From the NCBI GenBank assembly GCA_964383715.1, contig CAYLHU010000008.1, positions 1 to 17,380 of the forward strand: a DNA stretch of 17,380 nt, in the 5' to 3' direction. The notes under the pieces were generated by a model. That model made no database searches, was not told the origin of the DNA, and saw only the letters and a program-made list of their open reading frames with translations. This document shows positions 1-5,625 of the stretch, one piece after another (positions within the stretch are counted from its first letter, which is position 1; each line of letters begins with the position of its first letter). The translations under genes and the position numbers were made by a program. The stretch comes from CAYLHU01 sp964383715. GTDB lineage: Bacteria; Patescibacteriota; Minisyncoccia; Minisyncoccales; CG1-02-41-26.

Positions 1-25
1 AATTTTCCTCTACCCGAGGACTGGG

Positions 26-47
26 ACTCTCTTATACTTTTGAGAGT
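26..47 (+). terminator. weak hairpin, possible terminator of an upstream gene
   Basis: The arms ACTCTC (26-31) and GAGAGT (42-47) enclose a 10-nt loop and are followed by GCTTTATTTTATC, a moderately T-rich tail on the plus strand. It could end a plus-strand gene lying left of the window. The stem is short and A/T pairs dominate nearby. The rest of 1-156 shows no gene. Confidence 0.22.
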
Positions 48-156
48 GCTTTATTTTATCAATAATATCAAAAAAAGTCAAGAGTTGAATTTTGACTATT
101 ATTGAAAATATCTCAATTTAAAATAGAAAAAATGAAATGTTATATTGCTAAACTCA

Positions 157-1113
157 TTAGGGCTGTAAAATATCTTCCGTTCGTCCGTTAATTGAAATAA
201 CAACAGCGTCAATTGTCTGAAATTGTTTTAAGGTCTCCGTTATCTGCGCCCTAATAGCCACCACTCGGCAAGAGCCACCCACTTGAAACTCTAATTGCTC
301 ATTGAAGTCAATCATAGCCACGCCGTCCTCAATAGTTAGCCCCTGGACTCTTACTCCCGAACCTATATTTGAGACAAACCCTTGTTCAATTTCTTCTTGG
401 GTCGCTCCCCGCAAAAGGGCATTAATAGCGCTTCCGGCAACTGCTAAGGTCTTGGGAACCCGCCTTTCAACAGCTATAGTCCGAGAACAATCAAAATATG
501 GTTCATTCACAAAACGAGAATCGTTCAAAAATATTTTCACAGTCATAAAATCTTGGGAGACATCCGACACCTCTTGAAATTGAATGGGAATTATCAATTC
601 ATCTCCATTTTCCGGCAGACCCGATGGATTGTCTTTTTCCAAAACTAATATCCCCTTCGGAGTAGAAGGAACGGAAAAAGGGAAGATAGCATCAAACGGC
701 ACAAAATCTTCCGTCATCCAATCAGCCGAACTCTGAACCGGCATTAATCCCAAGAGAAATCCATTGTCGTCAAAAAGTTTTACCGGAAAACTATTTTCAA
801 AAAACCAAAATCCCCTCGCCTCTCCCCTAATAAAAAGAGGATTTTCAATGGATTGATTGGGACGAGGATTGTCTATTTTTATCAAATCCAATTTTTCCAA
901 TTCATTACCAATGTCTTCTTTAAAGATTTCGCCCTCGGATGTTTCGCATCGCCTGGGATAATCCCCCGTTATTAGATAACCGGCTGAAACACATTCTTCA
1001 AAATTATTAACATCGGTTATCGGCGCTTCGCTCGGTCTAAACATTGTAAAATAAGCCACAACTCCAAGAATGATAACCCCAATTATTAAAAAACCAAATA
1101 TTTTTTTACTCAT
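157..1113 (-). CDS. membrane-anchored Gmad2 + GerMN domain protein
   Basis: A 318-residue envelope protein of unknown role. Residues 5-24 form one N-terminal transmembrane anchor. Residues 38-65 hold a short segment with two cysteines (C41, C56) around GYLITGDYPRRC, a linker I associate with Patescibacteria. Residues 77-180 match Gmad2, the immunoglobulin-like domain of spore-germination proteins (PNQSIENPLFIRGEARGFWF region). Residues 190-315 match GerMN (MTVKIFLNDS, then RVPKTLAVAGSAINALLRGA, then GVAMIDFNEQL). Domain identities rest on these motifs. Despite the domain names, no sporulation role is implied, because the same pair occurs in many non-sporulating bacteria. The start follows a possible extended -10 by only about 7 nt and lacks a Shine-Dalgarno, so the mRNA may be leaderless. 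The protein probably faces outward and binds cell wall or polysaccharide (inference). Confidence 0.87.
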   Translation of the reverse strand: MSKKIFGFLIIGVIILGVVAYFTMFRPSEAPITDVNNFEECVSAGYLITGDYPRRCETSEGEIFKEDIGNELEKLDLIKIDNPRPNQSIENPLFIRGEARGFWFFENSFPVKLFDDNGFLLGLMPVQSSADWMTEDFVPFDAIFPFSVPSTPKGILVLEKDNPSGLPENGDELIIPIQFQEVSDVSQDFMTVKIFLNDSRFVNEPYFDCSRTIAVERRVPKTLAVAGSAINALLRGATQEEIEQGFVSNIGSGVRVQGLTIEDGVAMIDFNEQLEFQVGGSCRVVAIRAQITETLKQFQTIDAVVISINGRTEDILQP

Positions 1114-1119
1114 ACATTT

Positions 1120-1128
1120 ATTTTACCA
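1120..1128 (-). promoter_or_regulatory. possible extended -10 of the GerMN gene (leaderless)
   Basis: On the minus strand TGG precedes TAAAAT, giving a TGN-type extended -10. No -35 box is visible. The expected transcription start falls at or within a base or two of the ATG at 1113, so the transcript would be leaderless or nearly so. Confidence 0.3.
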
Positions 1129-1183
1129 TAAAATTTATTCTTTAATTAATTTTCTGACTTTTAGATTATCCCCAACCAAGACC

Positions 1184-1211
1184 TTGACAGAAAATACCAT
1201 TTTGCTATTAT
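1184..1211 (+). promoter_or_regulatory. strong plus-strand sigma70 promoter, no coding gene downstream
   Basis: TTGACA (1184-1189), a 16-bp spacer and TATTAT (1206-1211) preceded by TGC form a near-consensus promoter with an extended -10. The genes on both sides are on the minus strand, so it does not serve them. The expected start is near 1218. The same architecture recurs at 14824-14851. Confidence 0.5.
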
Positions 1212-1217
1212 GAAAAT

Positions 1218-1273
1218 AGAATTTGGGATTTTCCCACTGATTCCCGCCAGCAATGGCGGGATGACTTTTTTTT
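1218..1273 (+). ncRNA. candidate short transcript ending in a terminator
   Basis: The promoter at 1184-1211 would produce an RNA of about 56 nt. It contains a small hairpin GGGATTTTCCC (1225-1235), then the terminator stem TCCCGCC (1242-1248) / GGCGGGA (1255-1261), TGAC and eight T residues (1266-1273). No open reading frame of useful length fits. The stem also resembles the GTCATCCCGCC-type interspersed repeats common in many bacterial genomes, so it could be a repeat that happens to lie downstream of a promoter-like sequence. The rest of the gap 1114-1445 holds only one palindromic repeat (1411-1433). Confidence 0.33.
1242..1273 (+). terminator. intrinsic terminator, plus strand
   Basis: The perfect 7-bp GC-rich stem TCCCGCC/GGCGGGA has a 6-nt loop (AGCAAT). 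After a 4-nt spacer come eight T residues. In the minus direction no T tract follows, so its orientation does not fit either neighbouring gene. Confidence 0.45.
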
Positions 1274-1410
1274 ATTAAGTGCTGTAAAAATCTAAAAACC
1301 TTCGTTTTACTTTTTGGAAATCTTCATCGTCCAAAGTGCTAAACTAAAACTCCCCAAAATTTCTTTTCCAAATTTCCAATTTTTCATCTGACCAAAACCA
1401 ATTGATTAAA

Positions 1411-1433
1411 TTGACGGGGTCTAACCCAGTCAA
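1411..1433. repeat. palindromic repeat, GGTCTAACC-centred, imperfect
   Basis: TTGACGGGGT (1411-1420) and ACCCAGTCAA (1424-1433) flank CTA. One arm position is mismatched. It belongs to the same family as 1915-1935, 2923-2945, 9703-9723 and 12617-12666. It lies 12 nt past the stop codon of the ferritin-like gene. Confidence 0.6.
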
Positions 1434-1445
1434 TTTTTTAACAAT

Positions 1446-1727
1446 TTATTCTGTCAATTCTTCAACCTCGTTCTTGCCTTTTTCCAACTCAGTTGATTGC
1501 TCGGCGTCCTCTTTTAGTAATAATGCCTGAAACTCTCCCAGATGAGTTTTTTCTTCTTTGGTTATATCTAAAAGAACTTTTTTGATATTCTCATTTTCGG
1601 TCAGAACTGCCATTTGCTCATATAGATTTACGGCGTCCAATTCGGCTATCATCCCAACTCTTAATATCTCTTTGTCTATGTCCTCTTTTTTTATTTTCTC
1701 AAGATTTATTGGTATTTGCGATAACAT
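1446..1727 (-). CDS. encapsulated-ferritin-like (EncFtn family) four-helix protein
   Basis: A 93-residue protein with one two-helix ferritin-like hairpin. It carries the metal-site pattern E29, Y36, E59 and H62 (AELDAVNLYEQMA; TKEEKTHLGEF). The spacings Glu-30-Glu-3-His and Tyr at +7 match what I recall for the encapsulated ferritins, whose subunits dimerise so that a di-iron ferroxidase site forms at the interface. The predicted role is therefore Fe(II) oxidation and iron or oxidative-stress handling. The C-terminus is acidic and charged (residues 72-93) and shows no obvious encapsulin cargo peptide. No encapsulin shell gene lies in this window. A TGATATAAT extended -10 sits about 46 bp upstream. 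A generic rubrerythrin-like protein is the alternative, but those are normally longer. Confidence 0.82.
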   Translation of the reverse strand: MLSQIPINLEKIKKEDIDKEILRVGMIAELDAVNLYEQMAVLTENENIKKVLLDITKEEKTHLGEFQALLLKEDAEQSTELEKGKNEVEELTE

Positions 1728-1772
1728 AATTTTTTATTCTTTGTTGTTTTATTAAAAATTCGACTTTAATAA

Positions 1773-1781
1773 ATTATATCA
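1773..1781 (-). promoter_or_regulatory. extended -10 promoter of the ferritin-like gene
   Basis: The minus strand reads TGA TATAAT, a perfect -10 with the TGN extension. No -35 is recognisable, because that position falls in the terminator hairpin of the upstream hydrolase gene. The leader to the ATG at 1727 would be about 40 nt. Confidence 0.5.
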
Positions 1782-1784
1782 TAA

Positions 1785-1809
1785 TAAAAATCCGAGAGAA
1801 CCTCTCGGG
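1785..1809 (-). terminator. intrinsic terminator after the alpha/beta hydrolase gene
   Basis: Reading the minus strand, CCGAGAG (1808-1802), a 3-nt loop and CTCTCGG (1798-1792) are followed by ATTTTTATT. The 7-bp stem and U-rich tail suit termination of the minus-strand gene that ends at 1933. Confidence 0.7.
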
Positions 1810-1914
1810 AATCGTTGCTATGTATAATAAAACTTATCTAAACTAATTCTATAACCTCAAAAGATTATTTTAAAATACCGATTTCAGTAAAACCCAAAAA
1901 TCAATCGGTCAAAA

Positions 1915-1935
1915 TGACGGGGTCTGACCCCGTCA
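1915..1935. repeat. perfect palindromic repeat overlapping a stop codon
   Basis: TGACGGGGTC (1915-1924) and GACCCCGTCA (1926-1935) flank one T. The flanks AAAA and TATTTT extend the symmetry. Bases 1933-1935, read on the minus strand, are the TGA stop of the hydrolase gene. The copy at 9703-9723 is identical. Confidence 0.85.
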
Positions 1936-2808
1936 TATTTTCCTGATGAAAGTTATGACCTCTTGAGCCATAATTTCCTCATACGGCCTGAACGAATGAA
2001 CCGCTCCTTCAATAATTTTACCTTGAGAATTGGGAATATACTTAAGCAAGATATTCATAGCTTCTTCCGGGTGCCCCGGATTACTTAAGTGAAAATATTC
2101 ATCTTTTGAACCAACGATAATTTTAACAGGGATTTTAATTTGTTTAAGAATAGGAAAATTATAATCCGGCGAACAAAACTCAAACATTCTGCCCAAGTCG
2201 TCTTGTTTGTACCAACTAATATAGGTCTTATAAGAAACTGCAATATCTTCAAAATCTGGCGTAATCAACTCGTCTCCCTTGCCTTCATCAACTATTTTTT
2301 GAGCTTTCTTGAGAAGTTCTTCAATATTCTCCCTACCTCTTGAAACCATCAGCCCTTTTTTATCAAAGGGAGCCAACAAAATAAGTTTATTCACTTTATC
2401 TCTAAACTCGCCTTCAAATAAATACCTGACAACTTTTATTGTTCCTAAAGAGTACCCTTGTAAGATAATTTCCCGATAGCCCTCGCCGATAAGAAACTTA
2501 AGCCAGGCGGAAATATCCAAATGGGCTTCTTCTAAAAATTCGTATTGAGCCCCAATTACTTTATATTCACCATCAACGGTATTGAAATCGGTCTCCCGGC
2601 CATTGCCTCTTGTATTAGCCGTCAAAAAACCAATTTGATTTTTTTCGCATTCATCGGCTAAAAAGTAAATAAAATTATTCTCATAAAAATTTCCTTCAAA
2701 ACCATGAATAGAAAGGAGAACCGTTTTCTTGTCATCGGAAGAAACATAGTAGCCGTGAAGATATAAGCCGTCCGATGTTGAAACCTGAAGTAATTTGTTT
2801 TTCTTCAT
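1933..2808 (-). CDS. alpha/beta hydrolase (DUF1749/esterase-like)
   Basis: A 291-residue cytosolic alpha/beta-hydrolase with no signal peptide. The nucleophile elbow is GYSLG (118-122, Ser120), the acid is likely Asp236 in VGSKDEYF, and the histidine is His271 in GAVHSF. The oxyanion HG motif is at 35-36 (LLSIHGFEGN). A cap-like helical insertion spans about residues 150-215. All three catalytic residues are in the expected order, so it should be an active esterase, lipase or peptidase-like enzyme. The substrate cannot be read from the sequence. It stands alone, with an extended -10 promoter upstream (2869-2877) and a terminator downstream (1785-1809). Its TGA stop lies inside a palindromic repeat, so the present C-terminus (...ITFIRKI) may have been set by repeat insertion. 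Confidence 0.88.
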   Translation of the reverse strand: MKKNKLLQVSTSDGLYLHGYYVSSDDKKTVLLSIHGFEGNFYENNFIYFLADECEKNQIGFLTANTRGNGRETDFNTVDGEYKVIGAQYEFLEEAHLDISAWLKFLIGEGYREIILQGYSLGTIKVVRYLFEGEFRDKVNKLILLAPFDKKGLMVSRGRENIEELLKKAQKIVDEGKGDELITPDFEDIAVSYKTYISWYKQDDLGRMFEFCSPDYNFPILKQIKIPVKIIVGSKDEYFHLSNPGHPEEAMNILLKYIPNSQGKIIEGAVHSFRPYEEIMAQEVITFIRKI

Positions 2809-2868
2809 ATTCTTAACAATAAAATAAAAACATTAATACGACAAGTTTAAATGTTTGACCTTAAAACC

Positions 2869-2877
2869 ATTATACCA
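2869..2877 (-). promoter_or_regulatory. extended -10 promoter of the hydrolase gene
   Basis: The minus strand reads TGG TATAAT, a perfect hexamer with the TGN extension. No -35 match is present at 16-18 bp. The leader to the ATG at 2808 would be about 53 nt. Confidence 0.5.
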
Positions 2878-2922
2878 GATTTCACCTTTTATTCCATTTC
2901 AAATCAATTTGTGAGAAAAAAA

Positions 2923-2945
2923 TTACCTAGGTCTGACCCCGGTAA
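2923..2945. repeat. palindromic repeat, variant arms
   Basis: TTACCTAGGTC (2923-2933) and GACCCCGGTAA (2935-2945) flank one T. The centre GGTCTGACCCC is shared with the TGACG-armed copies, but the outer arms are TTACC/GGTAA. Position for position the arms mostly stay complementary although the bases differ. Confidence 0.6.
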
Positions 2946-2981
2946 GTTTCCCTCCCTGTTCACTCCCAATCAACTAAACTA

Positions 2982-3464
2982 TTATTCGCCATTGCCCGGA
3001 ATGATATAACGAGAAGGAATTTGAATTGTTTTTGCAGTATAACTTCCATCTGAACTTTCTTTTCCGCTCACAAGAACTCGTTCTCCTTCATTAAGGTCGG
3101 TCAAACTCCCTCCAACGGATTTGGTTATTTGGGTACTCTCGCTCACAAAAACGATTTTTGTCGAACCATCGCCAAGTTTAATAGTTAATATGCCTTCGCT
3201 TAGCGAGATAACTTCCCCAGATAGAGACCGACTGCCTGCTTCGGAATTAAACTGCCCACCACCAACTCGTTCTCCAAGTGCGCCACTACCGCCAAGTTCT
3301 TGAAGTCGCTGTTGCCTTTCTTCGGAAGAAAGATTTTGAAGATTTGCCCACGCGGATAATCCTCTTTGCGAATTTTTACTCTCGGCGTATTTCATCCCCC
3401 CGTAAAACGCTCCTCCTCCGACCATTAATATTGCCACAATAATAATTGGTAATAATTTTTTCAT
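2982..3464 (-). CDS. membrane-anchored DUF5666 protein
   Basis: A 160-residue protein with an N-terminal signal anchor (4-25), a flexible Gln/Gly/Ser-rich stretch (31-80, possibly helical around LSSEERQQRLQEL) and a C-terminal DUF5666 OB-like beta domain (81-150). That domain shows the pattern SGEVISLSEGILTIKLGDG, then a Thr-containing strand (STQITK), then DLNEGERVLVSGKESSDGSY. It is the last cistron of the exporter operon, 115 nt after the permease. With the DUF5666-like protein at the other end of the operon, two such domains flank one transporter. It probably sits outside the membrane and could assist the exporter or bind its substrate (inference). The family's biochemical function is unknown. 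Confidence 0.83.
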   Translation of the reverse strand: MKKLLPIIIVAILMVGGGAFYGGMKYAESKNSQRGLSAWANLQNLSSEERQQRLQELGGSGALGERVGGGQFNSEAGSRSLSGEVISLSEGILTIKLGDGSTKIVFVSESTQITKSVGGSLTDLNEGERVLVSGKESSDGSYTAKTIQIPSRYIIPGNGE

Positions 3465-3510
3465 ATTTTTTTTATTGAGTTTTTAAAAATTCGACTTCTT
3501 AAAATTTTTT

Positions 3511-3578
3511 ATTTTTATTTTTACATTTTGATTTTTATTTTACATTTTTCATTTTACATTTTTCATTTTTCATTTTTT
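3511..3578. repeat. A/T-only low-complexity tandem repeat between cistrons
   Basis: Two perfect 14-bp units, ATTTTACATTTTTC (3537-3550 and 3551-3564), are followed by a 7-bp half unit ATTTTTC (3565-3571) and a degenerate one. Read as mRNA (minus strand) this is a series of AAAAATG-like words. It fills the gap between the permease and DUF5666 genes. Confidence 0.6.
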
Positions 3579-3579
3579 A

Positions 3580-4800
3580 TCACTCGTATCTCAACGCCTC
3601 AATAGGATTGAAAGACGCAGCTTTTTTTGCTGGATAATAACCAAAAATAATTCCAATTACGGCCGATACTCCAAATGCTAAAATTATAGAAAATAGAGAC
3701 ACTTCCGTTTTTATCCCGCCAAAACGAGAGATGAGAATTGAAATTATCCAACCGAGAATAACGCCTACAAGCCCACCAAGAAAAGTGAGCATCACGGACT
3801 CTGCCAAAAATTGAATGCTGATATACTTTTTCTTCGCACCAATGGCCTTGCGAAGCCCGATTTCACGTGTCCGTTCCGTTACAGTTGTGAGCATCATATT
3901 CATAATGCCAATCCCTCCCACTAATAAGGATATGCCGGCGATGGAGGCGAGAAGAATTGTAAATGTATCCGTGGTTTGAGTTGCGGCTTGCACTAAATCG
4001 GCTTGATTAATAACGGAAAAATCGGCAAGTGCAGGGTCGCTAATATTATGTTGAGCGAGTAAGACCTGAATAATATCGTTCTGCACCTGGACCATAACTT
4101 TTTTATCTGTCGCTTTAACACTAATGCTTGTCACATAATCATCGCCTGATAAAAATCTTTGAGCGGTTGAAAGGGGAACAAAAACCACATCATCCTGGCT
4201 TCCAAACCCCGTGCCACCCTTGGCTTTAGTTACACCAATTACTTTAAAACTGATACCGTTAATTTTAATTGTTTGACCAATCGGATTTACTCCTTCTCCG
4301 AATAAATCGTTTTTAGCCGTTGGCCCAAGAACAGCTACTTTGGCAAAGTCCGTAAAATCACGGTCCGAAATAAAAAAACCGGATTCTATCTGAATATTTT
4401 TTATCTCGGGATAAGTGTCAACCGTTCCGATAACTTGAGTGTTGGTGTTTAAAGATTTTTGAGTAATTTGATAGCGTCTGGAAACTTCCGGCGCCACAGC
4501 TGCAACCGAAAGAACCTGTTTGGCAATTGCAAGCGCGTCCTCCACTTTGAGTGTTGTTGCGCTTCCTCTGGCCATACGCACTTGAGAAAAACCGCCCTGA
4601 GACCCGGGCGAAACGGTGATAAGATTAGAGCCGATACTTTCTATACTCGCTTGGATTTGCCCACTTGCTCCCTGACCAATAGAAACCAACGCGATAACCG
4701 AACCAATCCCGATAACAATACCAAGAATCGTGAGACCGGACCTCGCTTTATTTGCCGTCAATGCCGATAACGCCTCTTGTAATAAATCAGATATTTGCAT
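3580..4800 (-). CDS. MacB/FtsX-type ABC transporter permease
   Basis: A 406-residue permease of the MacB family, without a fused ATPase. TM1 is at about 21-43 (ARSGLTILGIVIGIGSVIAL), followed by the extracytoplasmic MacB core domain (about 45-270). The FtsX domain follows with three helices near 282-304, 330-357 and 366-390. Family signatures are GIGIMNMMLTTVTERTREIG, then LRKAIGAKKKYI, and a final FNPIEALRYE. The gene pairs with the separate ATPase gene 117 nt upstream and the MacA-like adaptor before it. In MacAB-type systems the permease couples ATP hydrolysis in the cytoplasm to extracytoplasmic movement rather than forming a channel. The substrate is unknown. MacB family members work on macrolides, peptides and lipoproteins. 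It ends in TGA immediately followed by TAA. Confidence 0.93.
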   Translation of the reverse strand: MQISDLLQEALSALTANKARSGLTILGIVIGIGSVIALVSIGQGASGQIQASIESIGSNLITVSPGSQGGFSQVRMARGSATTLKVEDALAIAKQVLSVAAVAPEVSRRYQITQKSLNTNTQVIGTVDTYPEIKNIQIESGFFISDRDFTDFAKVAVLGPTAKNDLFGEGVNPIGQTIKINGISFKVIGVTKAKGGTGFGSQDDVVFVPLSTAQRFLSGDDYVTSISVKATDKKVMVQVQNDIIQVLLAQHNISDPALADFSVINQADLVQAATQTTDTFTILLASIAGISLLVGGIGIMNMMLTTVTERTREIGLRKAIGAKKKYISIQFLAESVMLTFLGGLVGVILGWIISILISRFGGIKTEVSLFSIILAFGVSAVIGIIFGYYPAKKAASFNPIEALRYE

Positions 4801-4801
4801 G

Positions 4802-4850
4802 AATTTCTAATTGCTCTAATTTCTAATTATTCTAACCAAATCCCAAATCC
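4802..4850. repeat. short tandem repeats between permease and ATPase genes
   Basis: Two 16-bp units start AATTTCTAATT (4802-4817 and 4818-4833) and differ at two bases. They are followed by two copies of AAATCCC and another CAATTTCTAA. Like 3511-3578, this is simple-repeat DNA filling an intercistronic gap of the same operon. Confidence 0.5.
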
Positions 4851-4917
4851 CAATTTCTAAAAATTAATTCTTTAAGCATTAGTCATTAGATATTGGGTAT
4901 TGATTATATCAATTAGG

Positions 4918-5595
4918 TTAATTAGATTTATCTTCAACAATTTCTCCGTCTTTGAGAGAAATTATTCGCTTGGTATGTTCGGCAATATATTTTTCGTGGG
5001 TAATTAAAATAATTGTCCGCCCCTGTCTATTTAAGTTCCAAAATGTCTCAAGGATAATTTCACCTGTCTTGCTGTCAAGATTGCCCGTTGGTTCATCGGC
5101 TAAAATAATAGAAGGATTATCTACTAACGCCCTCGCAATGGCCACTCTTTGCATTTGGCCACCCGACAATTGATTGGACAAATGTGACCAATGTTCTTCT
5201 GAAATCCCAACTAATTTAAGGGCTTCTTTGGCTTTTTCTTCTCGTTCCTGCCTTGCGATTCCCGAATAAATAAGAGGAAGCGTAACATTGCGAAGAACCG
5301 TTGCCCGGGGAAGAAGATTAAACGATTGAAAAATAAAACCGATTTTATCTTTGCGAATATCCGCCAACTCGTCATCTGAAAGCTTGGAAACATCTTGACC
5401 GTCAAGAAAATACTGACCGTCGGTCGGAGTATCTAAACATCCTAAAATATGCATCAAAGTTGATTTCCCGGAACCAGATGGGCCAACAATTGCTAAGAAC
5501 TCTCCTTCATCTACAATGAAAGAGGCGCCTTTAAGCGCTTTGGTTTCTACATTGCCACTTTTGTATATTTTGCTAACATTTTTAATTTCTATCAT
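4918..5595 (-). CDS. LolD/MacB-type ABC transporter ATP-binding protein
   Basis: A 225-residue nucleotide-binding subunit of normal length for the LolD/MacB/FtsE group. Walker A is GPSGSGKS (38-45), the Q-loop glutamine is Q90 in FIFQSFNLLPR, the signature is LSGGQMQR (143-150), and Walker B is IILADEPTGNLDS (163-175) with catalytic E168. The switch histidine is H200. All catalytic elements are intact. The phrase SFNLLPRATVLRNVTLPL is typical of MacB-like ATPases. It lies 30 nt after the adaptor gene and upstream of the permease, giving the order adaptor, ATPase, permease. It should power the permease encoded at 3580-4800 at the inner face of the cytoplasmic membrane. Confidence 0.95.
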   Translation of the reverse strand: MIEIKNVSKIYKSGNVETKALKGASFIVDEGEFLAIVGPSGSGKSTLMHILGCLDTPTDGQYFLDGQDVSKLSDDELADIRKDKIGFIFQSFNLLPRATVLRNVTLPLIYSGIARQEREEKAKEALKLVGISEEHWSHLSNQLSGGQMQRVAIARALVDNPSIILADEPTGNLDSKTGEIILETFWNLNRQGRTIILITHEKYIAEHTKRIISLKDGEIVEDKSN

Positions 5596-5625
5596 ATCTA
5601 GACAATTTCACTTGTTAAACAATTA

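Noticed and set aside
5211..5405. 64-codon minus-strand frame inside the ATPase gene
   Set aside because: It overlaps intact Walker A/signature coding sequence in another frame and shows no domain.
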